A stretch of 64,000 nt of DNA, taken from assembly GCF_014649735.1 (NCBI RefSeq), contig NZ_BMTP01000005.1:310001-374000 (forward strand), in the 5' to 3' direction. A program made the position numbers and the translations under genes. Below are positions 9,753-18,339 of the stretch, piece after piece; within the stretch, counting starts at the first letter, position 1; every line of letters begins with the position of its first letter. The DNA comes from Streptomyces lavendofoliae. Its GTDB lineage: Bacteria; Actinomycetota; Actinomycetes; Streptomycetales; Streptomycetaceae. The notes beneath the pieces were generated by a model that saw only the letters and a list, made by a program, of their open reading frames with translations, did no database searches and was not told where the DNA came from.

Positions 9753-9887
9753 CCGTCGGATCTCGTGGCGGGTCAGCCCGACATCCGCCCTGACCTGTGG
9801 GTTCACGAATGACCCGCCGCGATGCGATCGGCCCTCGAAGTCCCCTCAGGCTTCGGGGGCCGAGCCTTGTGCGGGTGGCAACCCGGC

Positions 9888-9908
9888 CCGCGCCCTCCCC
9901 GGGCGCGG
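9888..9908. terminator. Short GC hairpin between convergent pckG and small hypothetical gene
   Basis: CCGCGCCC (9888-9895) and GGGCGCGG (9901-9908) form an 8-bp stem with a 5-nt loop, just beyond the stop of the minus-strand gene. There is no T tract. A longer-range pairing (about 9767-9775 with 9810-9818) also exists in this gap. Role as terminator is inferred from position. Confidence 0.4.
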
Positions 9909-9918
9909 ACCGGGGCCG

Positions 9919-10311
9919 TCAGAGGGCGCCGACTGGACGGGGCTCGTCCAGGGCGGCGGTGTGCGCGTCCATGCGCTCGGCGGCGAGGATCGCGGCGGCG
10001 GTGTCGGCCCGGGAGGCGGCGACGACCAGGGCGCGGCCCGCGAGGGCGTGGGCGCGGCGGTGCAGGGTGACGGGATCGGCGCCGGTGAGGCCCGCGTGCC
10101 GGGCGGGCGGGGCGCCGCGCAGCCGGGCGACCTGGCGCGCGATGCTCTCGGCCGCCGCCGTGTCGCCGAGCTCGTCGGTCACGGCGAGCAGGGCGGCGAG
10201 GTGGCCGGCGAGCTGGATGTCCAGCTCCTCCTCGCGCGAGCGATGCGGGATGCGGTCCGGGGCGTCGTCGGCCATCCGGTGGACCGACTTGGTGCGGATC
10301 GGTTCATACAT
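9919..10311 (-). CDS. Small conserved-type hypothetical protein, helical
   Basis: Protein of 130 aa, Ala/Arg-rich and predicted mostly helical, without signal peptide or membrane segment. I recognise no domain. The ATG (10311) is backed by an AGGAGG ribosome-binding site 9 nt upstream. A weak -10-like TAGGAT with a poor -35 lies further upstream on the minus strand, so it is probably transcribed on its own. It is convergent with pckG and 82 bp downstream of the aminotransferase stop. Codon third positions are GC-rich as in its neighbours, supporting a real gene. Function unknown. Confidence 0.7.
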   Translation of the reverse strand: MYEPIRTKSVHRMADDAPDRIPHRSREEELDIQLAGHLAALLAVTDELGDTAAAESIARQVARLRGAPPARHAGLTGADPVTLHRRAHALAGRALVVAASRADTAAAILAAERMDAHTAALDEPRPVGAL

Positions 10312-10393
10312 GGTGGACGGCCTCCTGCTCGGTGACAGGAGACCATCCTACCTTGGATCGTGTCTAAAGTTGAGCTGACTCCATGCGTTGGGG

Positions 10394-11605
10394 TCAGTGC
10401 TGGCCGTAACCGTCGAGGAAGGTGCCGATCCGGGTCACCGCGTCCGCCAGGTCCGCCGCGTTCGGCAGGGTGACGATCCGGAAGTGGTCCGGCTCGTGCC
10501 AGTTGAAGCCCGTCCCGTGCACCACCATGATCTTCTCGGCCCGCAGGAGGTCGAGCACCATCTGCCGGTCGTCCTTGATCTTGTAGACGTCCGGGTCGAG
10601 CCTCGGGAACAGGTACAGCGCGCCCTTCGGCTTCACGCACGTCACGCCCGGGATCTGCACCAGCAGTTCGTACGCCACGTCCCGTTGCTCCAGCAGCCGG
10701 CCGCCCGGCCGCACCAGCGCCTCGATCGACTGGCGCCCCTGGAGGGCGGCGGCGATGGCGTGCTGGGCCGGCATGTTGGCGCACAGCCGCATGTTGGCGA
10801 GGATCGTCAGCCCCTCGATGTAGGAGGAGGCGTGCGCCTTCGGCCCGCAGACCGCCAGCCAGCCGCTGCGGTAGCCGGCCACCCGGTAGTTCTTCGACAT
10901 GCCGTTGAAGGTCAGCACCAGCAGGTCGGGGGCGATCGCGGCGGTCGGGGTGTGCGTGGCGCCGTCGTAGAGGATCTTGTCGTAGATCTCGTCGGAGCAG
11001 ACGACCAGGTTGTGCCGGCGGGCGATCTCGGTGAGGCCGCGCAGCATCTCGTCGTCGTACACCGCACCCGTCGGGTTGTTCGGGTTGATGATGACGATGG
11101 CCTTGGTCCGGTCGGTGACCTTGCGCTCGATGTCGGCGAGGTCCGGCATCCAGTCCGCCTGCTCGTCGCAGCGGTAGTGCACCGCCGTACCGCCCGCGAG
11201 GGAGACCGACGCCGTCCACAGCGGGTAGTCCGGAGCCGGTACGAGGACCTCGTCGCCGTCGTCGAGCAGTGCCTGCATCGCCATCTGGATCAACTCGGAG
11301 ACGCCGTTGCCGAGGTAGATGTCCTCGACCGAGAGCGGGATGCCCCTGGTCTCGTAGTGGCTCATCACCGCGCGGCGGGCCGACAGCAGGCCCTTGGCGT
11401 CGCCGTAGCCGTGCGACTCGCCGAGGTTGCGGAGCATGTCCTCGAGGATGGCGGGCGGGCACTCGAAGCCGAAGGCGGCGGGGTTGCCGGTGTTCAGCTT
11501 CAGGATCCGGTGACCGGCGGCCTCCAGCCGCATCGCCTCCTCGAGCACCGGGCCCCGGATCTCGTAACAGACGTTGGCGAGCTTCGTGGACTGGATCACC
11601 TGCAT
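10394..11605 (-). CDS. alaA: AlaA-like pyridoxal-phosphate aminotransferase
   Basis: Protein of 403 aa, fold-type I class I/II aminotransferase. LNTGNPAAFGFECP near the N-terminus closely resembles E. coli AlaA (glutamate-pyruvate transaminase). Other motifs are INPNNPTG, SDEIYD and the Schiff-base lysine Lys238 in FNGMSKNYR. It probably transaminates pyruvate with glutamate to make alanine; other actinobacterial relatives are annotated AspC, so substrate is not certain. ATG 11605 starts MQVIQSTK, typical of the family. It is transcribed divergently from the SDR gene (109 bp apart). Confidence 0.88.
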   Translation of the reverse strand: MQVIQSTKLANVCYEIRGPVLEEAMRLEAAGHRILKLNTGNPAAFGFECPPAILEDMLRNLGESHGYGDAKGLLSARRAVMSHYETRGIPLSVEDIYLGNGVSELIQMAMQALLDDGDEVLVPAPDYPLWTASVSLAGGTAVHYRCDEQADWMPDLADIERKVTDRTKAIVIINPNNPTGAVYDDEMLRGLTEIARRHNLVVCSDEIYDKILYDGATHTPTAAIAPDLLVLTFNGMSKNYRVAGYRSGWLAVCGPKAHASSYIEGLTILANMRLCANMPAQHAIAAALQGRQSIEALVRPGGRLLEQRDVAYELLVQIPGVTCVKPKGALYLFPRLDPDVYKIKDDRQMVLDLLRAEKIMVVHGTGFNWHEPDHFRIVTLPNAADLADAVTRIGTFLDGYGQH

Positions 11606-11714
11606 GCCGCGAGCTTACGGCGGTGACGGGTGGGGCGCCTCGTGTTTTGTGCCACTTCGCCCCCGCCCACCGCCCCCCTTGATCGCCCCGGGCCGGTCCG
11701 GGCATCATCGGCGG

Positions 11715-12494
11715 ATGACCGCTTCGGGGCGTTTCGAGGGGTACGGCGTACTGGTCACCGGCGCGGCGCGCGGGATCGGTGAGGCCACCGCGCGCCGGTT
11801 CGGCGCCGAGGGCGCCCGGGTGCTGGTGGTGGACCTCGACGAGGGGCCCGCGCGCGAGGTGGCCGGGACGATTCCCGGGTCGTTGGCGCACGGGTGCGAC
11901 GTGGCCGACCGCGAGGCCGTCGAGGCGGCGGTGGAGTACGCCGTGGCGGCGTTCGGCCGGCTGGACGTCCTCGTGAACAACGCCTTCGCGCGCACCCCGG
12001 ACGCGCCCCGCTTCGAGGAGGAGGCCGACGAGGTGTGGCGGCGGTCGCTGGACGTGACGCTGCTCGGCGCGCTGCGGTGCGCGCGGGCGGCGCTCCCGCC
12101 CCTGGCGGCGTCGGGGCGCGGCGCGGTCGTCAACATCGGGTCGGTCAACGCCGAGCAGGCCTTCGGCGGCCACGCGTACAGCGCCGCCAAGGCCGGGCTC
12201 ACCTCGCTCACCCGCACCCTCGCGGCCGACGCCGCGCCGCGCGGTGTCCGAGTGAACCAGGTCAACCCCGGCACGATCCGCACGCGCGCCTGGGAGGGCC
12301 GGGAGCGCGAGCTGGAGGAGCTGGCCGACCGGGTGTACCCGCTGGGCCGCGTGGGTGAACCCGAGGACGTCGCGGCGGCGGTGGCCTTCCTCGCCTCGCC
12401 GGACGCGTCCTGGATCACCGGGACGACGCTCCGCGTCGACGGTGGCCTCCTGGCGGTCAACACCGGCTTCGCGCGGGCCCTCGCGGACGACTGA
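11715..12494 (+). CDS. SDR family NAD(P)-dependent oxidoreductase
   Basis: Protein of 259 aa, a classical short-chain dehydrogenase. The cofactor loop TGAARGIG lies at 15-22, an acidic residue after strand 2 (VVDLDE) favours NAD(H), and the catalytic triad is Ser143, Tyr155 and Lys159 (YSAAK). The usual NNAG is NNAF here, a small deviation at the active-site helix. C-terminal ITGTTLRVDGG is typical of glucose/3-oxoacyl-type SDRs. It sits alone, divergent from the aminotransferase, so the substrate cannot be inferred from context. ATG 11715 was chosen because the upstream in-frame extension is non-coding in character. Confidence 0.88.
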   Translation: MTASGRFEGYGVLVTGAARGIGEATARRFGAEGARVLVVDLDEGPAREVAGTIPGSLAHGCDVADREAVEAAVEYAVAAFGRLDVLVNNAFARTPDAPRFEEEADEVWRRSLDVTLLGALRCARAALPPLAASGRGAVVNIGSVNAEQAFGGHAYSAAKAGLTSLTRTLAADAAPRGVRVNQVNPGTIRTRAWEGRERELEELADRVYPLGRVGEPEDVAAAVAFLASPDASWITGTTLRVDGGLLAVNTGFARALADD

Positions 12495-12852
12495 CGCCCT
12501 GTCCCGTGACCCCGCGGCCCCGCGGTCCGCTGGGTCCATTGGTTCCTGGCCCGGTGCCCGTGGGCCCGGTGACCCGGGGGCCCCGGGGTCCGCTGGGTCA
12601 TGGGCCCTCGGCCCCGCCGTCCGCCGCCGGCGAGTCCGGGCGCCGGGCCCGCCGGGCTCGCCGGGCTCGCCGGGCCCGCCGGTGAGTCGACCCGCAGAAC
12701 TCCGGAGTGCCGCGTCCCGGGAGCCGGGCCGGGCCCCGGGGCGGGTGCGTCCGCTCAGCGGACTCCGCACGGCCGAAAACGGTCTCCTCGCGCGCCCGCG
12801 CCAACCATCACAATGCGCATGACAAAGTCATCGCCCAGAGGGGACCCCCCAC
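12495..12852. repeat. Gene-free, GC-rich repetitive spacer
   Basis: No convincing gene. It holds a 13-bp direct repeat GGTCCGCTGGGTC (12524-12536 and 12587-12599, 63 bp apart) and a run of 9-bp CCGGGCTCG units around 12652-12680. Open frames across it translate to low-complexity Arg/Ala/Pro and look like by-products of GC richness. The last 60 bp should carry the promoter of the protease gene. GGGG at 12839-12842, about 10 nt before its ATG, may serve as ribosome-binding site. Confidence 0.6.
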
Positions 12853-13713
12853 ATGCGCAAGCCTCTCGCCGGCGCGCTGCTCGCACTCGTGCTCCTGGGA
12901 GCCGGTGCACCGACCGCCACAGCCGCCGCACCCACCACAGCCGCCCCGGCGCCCCCCGCCGTGCCCGCGCCGGCCGTCCGGGCCGTCGACTTCGCCGGAA
13001 CCGTCGCGCTCAGCAACTGCTCCGGTGCCGTCGTCCGCGTACCCGGCTCGCAGCCCACCGACCCCGCGCTCGTCCTGTCGAACGGGCACTGCCTGGAGAG
13101 CGGGATGCCCGCACCCGGCGCGGTCGTCGTCGACAAGCCCTCCAGCCGCACCTTCGGCCTGCTCGACTCCGCCGGCACCAAGGTCGCCACCCTGCGCGCC
13201 GCCAAGGTCGCGTACGCGACCATGACCGACACCGACGTCTCCCTGTACGAGCTGACCAGCACCTACGCCCAGATCCAGGCGCGCTACTCCATCCGGGCGC
13301 TGGAACTGAACGCGACGCGTCCCGCCCAGGGCGCCGCGATCAAGGTCGTCTCCGGCTACTGGAAGCGGATCTACAGCTGTTCCGTCGACGGCTTCGCCTA
13401 CCGGCTCAAGGAAGCCGGCTGGACCATGAAGGACTCCGTCCGCTACACCGCCGCCTGCGACACCATCGGCGGCACCTCCGGGTCGCCCGTCGTCGACACC
13501 GCCACCGGCAAGGTCGTCGCCGTCAACAACACCGGCAACGAGGACGGCCGGCGCTGCACCATGAACAACCCCTGCGAGGTCGACGAGAACGGCACCGTGA
13601 CGGTCCGCCCGGGCATCAACTACGCCCAGCAGACGTACGGCATCGTCGCCTGCGTCGGCACCGGCAACAAGATCGATCTGACCCGGCCGGGCTGCGCCCT
13701 GCCCAAGCCGTAG
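12853..13713 (+). CDS. Secreted trypsin-like serine protease
   Basis: Protein of 286 aa with a signal peptide (about 1-25, cleavage near TATAAA) and a Pro/Ala-rich stretch to residue 45, then a chymotrypsin-fold domain. Catalytic residues are His79 (SNGHCL), Asp128 (DTDVSLYE) and Ser209 (GGTSGSPVV). Several cysteines (Cys56/Cys80, Cys176/Cys202, Cys234/Cys241) could form disulphides, as expected outside the cell. It lacks the long propeptide of alpha-lytic-type streptogrisins. It stands alone between a repetitive spacer and the mannosyltransferase gene. Target proteins are unknown. Confidence 0.9.
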   Translation: MRKPLAGALLALVLLGAGAPTATAAAPTTAAPAPPAVPAPAVRAVDFAGTVALSNCSGAVVRVPGSQPTDPALVLSNGHCLESGMPAPGAVVVDKPSSRTFGLLDSAGTKVATLRAAKVAYATMTDTDVSLYELTSTYAQIQARYSIRALELNATRPAQGAAIKVVSGYWKRIYSCSVDGFAYRLKEAGWTMKDSVRYTAACDTIGGTSGSPVVDTATGKVVAVNNTGNEDGRRCTMNNPCEVDENGTVTVRPGINYAQQTYGIVACVGTGNKIDLTRPGCALPKP

Positions 13714-13750
13714 CGGGGCCTGCCCGGCCCGCCCGATAGGTTGGCGGGTC

Positions 13751-15250
13751 ATGTGGGCAATGAGCGCTGTCGGGTACCGCCGGCTGGGCGCGGCCGGATC
13801 GGCCGCGGTGGCCGCGGGCGGCTGGGCCGCCGGAACGCTGCCGTCCCGCGACCCGTGGGGGATCTGGGTCCCCCACGGGCCGGGCGTCACGGTGGCGGCC
13901 ACCGTCCTGGCGTACCTCGGGCTGACCCTGCTCGTGGTCGCCTGGTGGGGATACGGCAGGGCCGGGTCGTCGGTGCGCCACACCCTGGTGACGCTCGGCT
14001 GGTGGGTCGCGCCGATGCTCCTCGCCCCGCCCCTCTACAGCGCCGACGTCTACAGCTACATCGCCCAGGGCGCCATGGTCCTGGAGGGCCACGACGTGTA
14101 CGGCGCCGGGCCGTCCGTGCTGGACCCGGCCGGTATCGGCGGGGACGCGGCCGCGAGCGTCGGCGGCCACTGGACGGACACGCCGGCCCCGTACGGGCCG
14201 GTGTTCCTGGTGCTGGCGCGGGCGGTGGCCGGGGCGACGGGCGGGACGATCGTGCCCGCGGTGCTCGCGATGCGGCTGATCGCGCTGGTGGCCCTGGTCC
14301 TGATCGTCCTGGCGCTGCGCCGGCTGGGGCGTGAGCACGGCGGGAGCGGTGGACGCGGCGAGGGCGGCCTGCGGGACGGGGGCGGCGAGCGCGGGGCGCT
14401 GTGGCTCGGGGCGCTCAACCCGCTGCTGCTCATGCACGTGGTCGGCGGTATGCACAACGACGGGCTCATGATCGCCCTCATGCTGGCGGGCGTGGTCCTC
14501 GCCCGGCGCGGCGGCTGGATCACGGGCAGCGCGGTCGTCGGGCTGGCGATGATGGTCAAGTCCCCGGCCGCCGTGGCGCTGCTCTTCATCGGCGTCCTGG
14601 CCGGCCGCGCCGCCGGCGGCCCGCTCGCGCGGCGCGTCGCCAAGGGGCTCCTGGGGCCCGGCCTGGTCGCCGGGACGGTCGCCGTCGCCGCGACCCTGCT
14701 CGCGGGCACCGGGTTCGGCTGGCTGCGGACCCAGAGCGTCGCCGGGACCATCCACACCGCGCTGTCGGCCACCAGCGACCTGGGCCTCGCCCTCGGTGGG
14801 CTGCTGCACCTGCTCCTGGGCGCCGACCCGGACCCGGTCGAGGCCGCCGTCCAGCGCCTGGGCCTGGCCGCGGCGCTCGCGCTGATCGGGTACCTGGCGT
14901 GGCGATCGGCGCGTGGCCGGCTGGACCCGGTGCACGGCCTCGGTCTGTCGCTCGTCGCCCTGGTCGCCCTGTCGCCGATGGTCCAGCCCTGGTACCTGCT
15001 GTGGGGCACCGCCGTGGTGGCCGCCAGCGCGTGGGACGGCCGCTCCGGCCGGGTCCTGCTGGTGCTGAGCGCCGCCCTCGTCTACGAGACGGCGCCCTCC
15101 GGCCGCACCCCGGCGTACGGCTTCGCCCTGGCTGCCCTGGTCTGCGCCGCCGGGGCGCTGCTCCTGCGCCGCGAGGCGGCCCGTGCCCGCCGTCCCGGGC
15201 GGCTTCCCGCTCCCCGCGCGGCGCGGCGGGACGAGGTCCGTACGCCCTGA
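13751..15250 (+). CDS. MptB-like polyprenol-phosphomannose-dependent alpha-1,6-mannosyltransferase (GT-C)
   Basis: Protein of 499 aa with about 12 membrane spans. The SADVYSYIAQG motif (catalytic-type Asp99) after the second span is characteristic of the MptA/MptB (GT87-like) families, which add mannose from polyprenyl-phosphate mannose on the outer membrane face. Other marks are GHWTDTPAPYGP and a conserved LNPLLLMHVVGGMHNDG stretch. In mycobacteria these enzymes build lipomannan; streptomycetes carry homologues whose acceptors (lipoglycan or glycoprotein) are less clear. A Gly-rich loop occurs at about 195-216. It is convergent with the deacylase gene, 47 bp apart. Confidence 0.85.
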   Translation: MWAMSAVGYRRLGAAGSAAVAAGGWAAGTLPSRDPWGIWVPHGPGVTVAATVLAYLGLTLLVVAWWGYGRAGSSVRHTLVTLGWWVAPMLLAPPLYSADVYSYIAQGAMVLEGHDVYGAGPSVLDPAGIGGDAAASVGGHWTDTPAPYGPVFLVLARAVAGATGGTIVPAVLAMRLIALVALVLIVLALRRLGREHGGSGGRGEGGLRDGGGERGALWLGALNPLLLMHVVGGMHNDGLMIALMLAGVVLARRGGWITGSAVVGLAMMVKSPAAVALLFIGVLAGRAAGGPLARRVAKGLLGPGLVAGTVAVAATLLAGTGFGWLRTQSVAGTIHTALSATSDLGLALGGLLHLLLGADPDPVEAAVQRLGLAAALALIGYLAWRSARGRLDPVHGLGLSLVALVALSPMVQPWYLLWGTAVVAASAWDGRSGRVLLVLSAALVYETAPSGRTPAYGFALAALVCAAGALLLRREAARARRPGRLPAPRAARRDEVRTP

Positions 15251-15297
15251 CGGGAAGGGCGCACCCGGCGCCGCCGGGCCGGTCCGCCCGGCCGCGC

Positions 15298-16881
15298 CTA
15301 GCGCACGGGCGTACGCCGGACGGCGCGGCCGGCCAGGGTGTCCGTCCGGTGACCGTCCTCGATGACGAAGCGGCCGTCGATCAGGACGTACGGGATGCCC
15401 ACCGGGAGGGTGCGGGGGGCTTCGAAGGTGGAGCCCGCCGCGACCGTGTCCGGGTCGAAGAGGACCAGGTCGGCGCGGTGGCCCTCGCGGACCAGGCCGC
15501 GGTCGGGGAGGCGGAGACGGGCGGCGGGGCGGGAGGTGAGGTGGGCGACCGTCTCCTCCAGCGACAGCACGCCCAGTTCGCGCGTGTACCGCCCCAGGTA
15601 GTGGGGGAACGTGCCGTACGCGCGCGGGTGCGGCTTGGCGCCCTGGAGGATGCCGTCGGAGCCGCCCGTGTGGACGCGGTGGCGCATGAGGGCCCGCACG
15701 TTCTCCTCGTGGCCGACGTGCTGGAGGATCGTCGTGCCCAGCCCGTCCTCGACCAGCAGGCGGCGCGCGGTGGCCCAGCCGTCCAGGCGGCGGCCGACGT
15801 GGGCGGCGAGCTCCGGCCTGAGGACGCCCGAGACCTCGATGGTGTCCCACTCGACGGGTACGCCGTGACAGCCGTCCGAGCCGGTGACCTCCAGGTGGTG
15901 GCGGATCCGCTCGGCCGTGGCGTCGTCGCGCAGGCGGGCCAGGACCGCCTCCGGGCCGCCCTCGCTCGCCCAGCTCGGCAGCACCGCGACGAGCGTGGTG
16001 CAGCCGGGCGTGTAGGGGTAGGTGTCGAGCGAGATGTCCGCGCCGTCCGCCAGTGCCTCGTCGAGCAGCGCGAGCAGCGCGGGCGCCCTGCCCTCGTTCA
16101 CACGGAAGTTCATGGTCGCGTGCGCCAGGTGCAGCGCGCAGCCGGCCTCCCGGGCGAGGGCGACCATCTCCGCGTACGCCTCCAGGGCGCCGGCGCCGTA
16201 ACTGCGGTGGTGCGGGCAGTAGTAGCCGCCGTACGCCGCCACGACCCGGCAGAGCTCCGTCAGTTCGGCGTCGCGCGCGTACATCCCGGGCGTGTAGGTG
16301 AGGCCGGACGACATGCCGACCGCGCCCTGCTCCAGGCCCTCCGCGACGAGCTGCCTCATCCGGGTCAGCTCGGCGCCGGTGGGCGGGCGGTCCTCCCAGC
16401 CCATGGCGTACGCGCGGACCGTCCCCTGCGGGACGAGGTACGCCGCGTTGACCGCGATGCCCTGGCGGTCCAGGCGGTCGAGGTACTCGCCGACGGTCCG
16501 CCAGTCGAGGTCCACGGTCGTGTCCCCGGGCGCCCCGCCGTTCCAGCCGCTGATGGCCCGGCGGACCTCGTCGAGGGTGCGGTCGTCGACCGGCGCGTAC
16601 GACAGGCCGTCCTGGCCCAGCACTTCGAGCGTGACGCCCTGCGCGGCCTTGGCGCTGTGGTCCGGGTCCCGGAGCAGCGCCAGGTCGCTGTGGGCGTGCA
16701 TGTCGATGAAACCGGGGGACAGGGCCAGCCCGTGCGCGTCCAGGACGCGCCGGCCGGACAGCGCCGGGTCGCCCTCGCGGCGGATCGCGGCGATCCGGCC
16801 GCCGGTGACGCCGACGTCGGCGCGGTACGACGGGCCACCGCTGCCGTCGACGACGCGGGCGTCCCGTATGACGAGGTCCAC
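15298..16881 (-). CDS. N-acyl-D-amino-acid deacylase family amidohydrolase
   Basis: Protein of 527 aa, amidohydrolase superfamily. It has the metal motif GFIDMHAHSD (His62, His64), PHHRSYG, LAHATMNF and HTGGSDG. It hydrolyses N-acyl groups from D-configured amino acids or amino sugars. Odd point: the GNCG motif whose Cys bridges metal in characterised D-aminoacylases reads GQDG here (Asp91). GTG 16881 was chosen because TAGGAG, overlapping the preceding gene's stop, gives a ribosome-binding site 8 nt upstream. It is the second gene of a two-gene operon (11-bp gap) with the fold-III PLP enzyme, and the divergent kinase-IclR-RidA operon points to breakdown of the deacylated product. Confidence 0.88.
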   Translation of the reverse strand: MDLVIRDARVVDGSGGPSYRADVGVTGGRIAAIRREGDPALSGRRVLDAHGLALSPGFIDMHAHSDLALLRDPDHSAKAAQGVTLEVLGQDGLSYAPVDDRTLDEVRRAISGWNGGAPGDTTVDLDWRTVGEYLDRLDRQGIAVNAAYLVPQGTVRAYAMGWEDRPPTGAELTRMRQLVAEGLEQGAVGMSSGLTYTPGMYARDAELTELCRVVAAYGGYYCPHHRSYGAGALEAYAEMVALAREAGCALHLAHATMNFRVNEGRAPALLALLDEALADGADISLDTYPYTPGCTTLVAVLPSWASEGGPEAVLARLRDDATAERIRHHLEVTGSDGCHGVPVEWDTIEVSGVLRPELAAHVGRRLDGWATARRLLVEDGLGTTILQHVGHEENVRALMRHRVHTGGSDGILQGAKPHPRAYGTFPHYLGRYTRELGVLSLEETVAHLTSRPAARLRLPDRGLVREGHRADLVLFDPDTVAAGSTFEAPRTLPVGIPYVLIDGRFVIEDGHRTDTLAGRAVRRTPVR

Positions 16882-16892
16882 TCCGGGCGCTC

Positions 16893-18218
16893 CTAGAAGA
16901 AGGTGCGGACGAAGTCGGCGACCGTGCCGTCCGCCTCGACCACCGGGATCAGCTGCCACTTGTCGAACGACGTGCACGGGTGCGACAGGCCCATGCCGAC
17001 CCAGTCGCCCACCTCCAGCTCCGCGCCCGGCGCGGTCTCCAGCCAGGCGTGCTGGTCGGACAGGCGGGTCACCGCGATCCCGTCCGCCGGGCGGACCGAC
17101 CCGTCCCGCGCGGAGCGGACGACCTGCGCCTCGGGCAGGTGCAGGTCGTACGCGGCGTCCCGCTTGCCCGCGTTGACGAACGCCTGCTCCGCCGTCGGGC
17201 GGGACACCACCTGCGCCCACAGCCGGAACGCGGGGCGGAGGGCACCTTCCCCGGGAACCCGGTTGAACGGGGTGAGGTCGCGGTACTGGCCGTCGTCGTG
17301 CGACACGTACGCCCCGGAGCGCAGCAGCTTCAGCACCGGGCGGGACAGCGCGGGGAGTTCGGCGAACACCTCGGCGACCGTGTCGAACCAGGCGCTGCCG
17401 CCCGCGCTGACGACGATCTCGCCGAGGTCGTCCGCGAACCGGCCCGCCGTGTCGAACGCGACGGCGAGAGCGGTGAGACGGCGCAGCCAGGCCCGCACCG
17501 CGCCGGGCGTCGCGTCCGGCACCTCGCCCTCGTACCCGGCGACCCCGGCCAGCCGCAGCGTGCCGGTGGCGGCGACCGCGTCCGCCACGGCGGCGCAGTC
17601 CGCCTCCGTACGCGCCCCGGTGCGCGCGCCGTCCCCCGCGCCCAGCTCGACGACGACGTCGACGGGGCGGGCGGACCCCCGCAGGGCCTGGTCCATCAAC
17701 TCGACGCCGCGCACGGAGTCGACGTAGCAGAGGAAGCGGAAGTCCGGGTCGCGCTCCAGCTCGGCGGCCACCCAGCGCAGCGCGGCGGCGTCGACCAGCT
17801 CGTTGGCGAGGAAGATCCGGCGGATGCCGAAGGCCCGGTAGACGCGGGCCTGGTGCGGTACGGCCGCCGTGATGCCCCAGGCGCCGTACGCGACCTGCCG
17901 GTCGAACAGCTGCGGAGCCATGGAGGTCTTGCCGTGCGGGGCGAAGGCGAGGCCGTGCCGCTCGGCGTAGGTCCTCAGCTGCGCCAGGTTGTGCTCCAGG
18001 GCCTCGGCGGAGAGGGCGAGGACGGGGGTGGTGAAGCCGCCGGTGAACAGGTCCCGGCGCTGGGCGGCCAGCTCGCCCACGGTGAGGCCCTCGGCGTCGG
18101 CGGGGAGCCCCTTGAACCGGTGGTCGACGCGCTCGGCTCCGAGGTCCTCGGCCCTGAGGTGGCCGGTCCCATGGGGTCCGGTCCCGTCGGGCCGGGCGCT
18201 GAGGTGTCCGGCGGCCAT
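16893..18218 (-). CDS. Fold-type III PLP enzyme, D-threonine aldolase/D-serine dehydratase/D-glucosaminate dehydratase-like
   Basis: Protein of 441 aa. The Schiff-base lysine is Lys97 in FAPHGKTSMAP, at the mouth of an alanine-racemase-like barrel. The C-terminal HPC motif (His413, Cys415) is the zinc site seen in eukaryotic-type D-serine dehydratases and D-threonine aldolases. Members remove ammonia from, or cleave, D-amino acids and D-glucosaminate. I chose ATG 18218 because GGAGGGG lies 6 nt upstream; an in-frame ATG at 18257 would bury the inverted repeat 18235-18251 inside the gene. It is first in the operon with the deacylase and divergent from the kinase gene. Substrate is inferred, see findings. 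Confidence 0.87.
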   Translation of the reverse strand: MAAGHLSARPDGTGPHGTGHLRAEDLGAERVDHRFKGLPADAEGLTVGELAAQRRDLFTGGFTTPVLALSAEALEHNLAQLRTYAERHGLAFAPHGKTSMAPQLFDRQVAYGAWGITAAVPHQARVYRAFGIRRIFLANELVDAAALRWVAAELERDPDFRFLCYVDSVRGVELMDQALRGSARPVDVVVELGAGDGARTGARTEADCAAVADAVAATGTLRLAGVAGYEGEVPDATPGAVRAWLRRLTALAVAFDTAGRFADDLGEIVVSAGGSAWFDTVAEVFAELPALSRPVLKLLRSGAYVSHDDGQYRDLTPFNRVPGEGALRPAFRLWAQVVSRPTAEQAFVNAGKRDAAYDLHLPEAQVVRSARDGSVRPADGIAVTRLSDQHAWLETAPGAELEVGDWVGMGLSHPCTSFDKWQLIPVVEADGTVADFVRTFF

Positions 18219-18234
18219 GGCAGCCCCTCCATCT

Positions 18235-18251
18235 GTTGCATTGTGTGCAAC
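18235..18251. promoter_or_regulatory. Inverted repeat, candidate IclR operator
   Basis: GTTGCA (18235-18240), spacer TTGTG, TGCAAC (18246-18251): a perfect 6-bp inverted repeat in the 121-bp region between the divergent operons. It lies in the leader of the minus-strand enzyme gene, just beside the plus-strand promoter. IclR regulators bind short palindromes of this size, and one is encoded in the divergent operon. Binding is inference. Confidence 0.6.
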
Positions 18252-18256
18252 GGTCA

Positions 18257-18286
18257 TTGCGTATATCGCTCGGTGGTGTCTAACAT
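18257..18286 (+). promoter_or_regulatory. Probable sigma-70-type (HrdB) promoter of the kinase-iclR-ridA operon
   Basis: TTGCGT (18257-18262), 18-bp spacer, TAACAT (18281-18286) is a good vegetative promoter, about 54 bp before the GTG start at 18340. The -35 begins 6 bp from the inverted repeat, so a bound repressor could block it. Confidence 0.55.
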
Positions 18287-18339
18287 CCGGCGCAATGCCG
18301 GGTCAATGGATCCGGAGCCCCCGGTGAGGAGCCCGCAGC

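Noticed and set aside
12495..12852. Small genes in the spacer before the serine protease
   Set aside because: Open frames encode Arg-Ala-Pro repeats arising from short GC repeats; no ribosome-binding site or recognisable domain.
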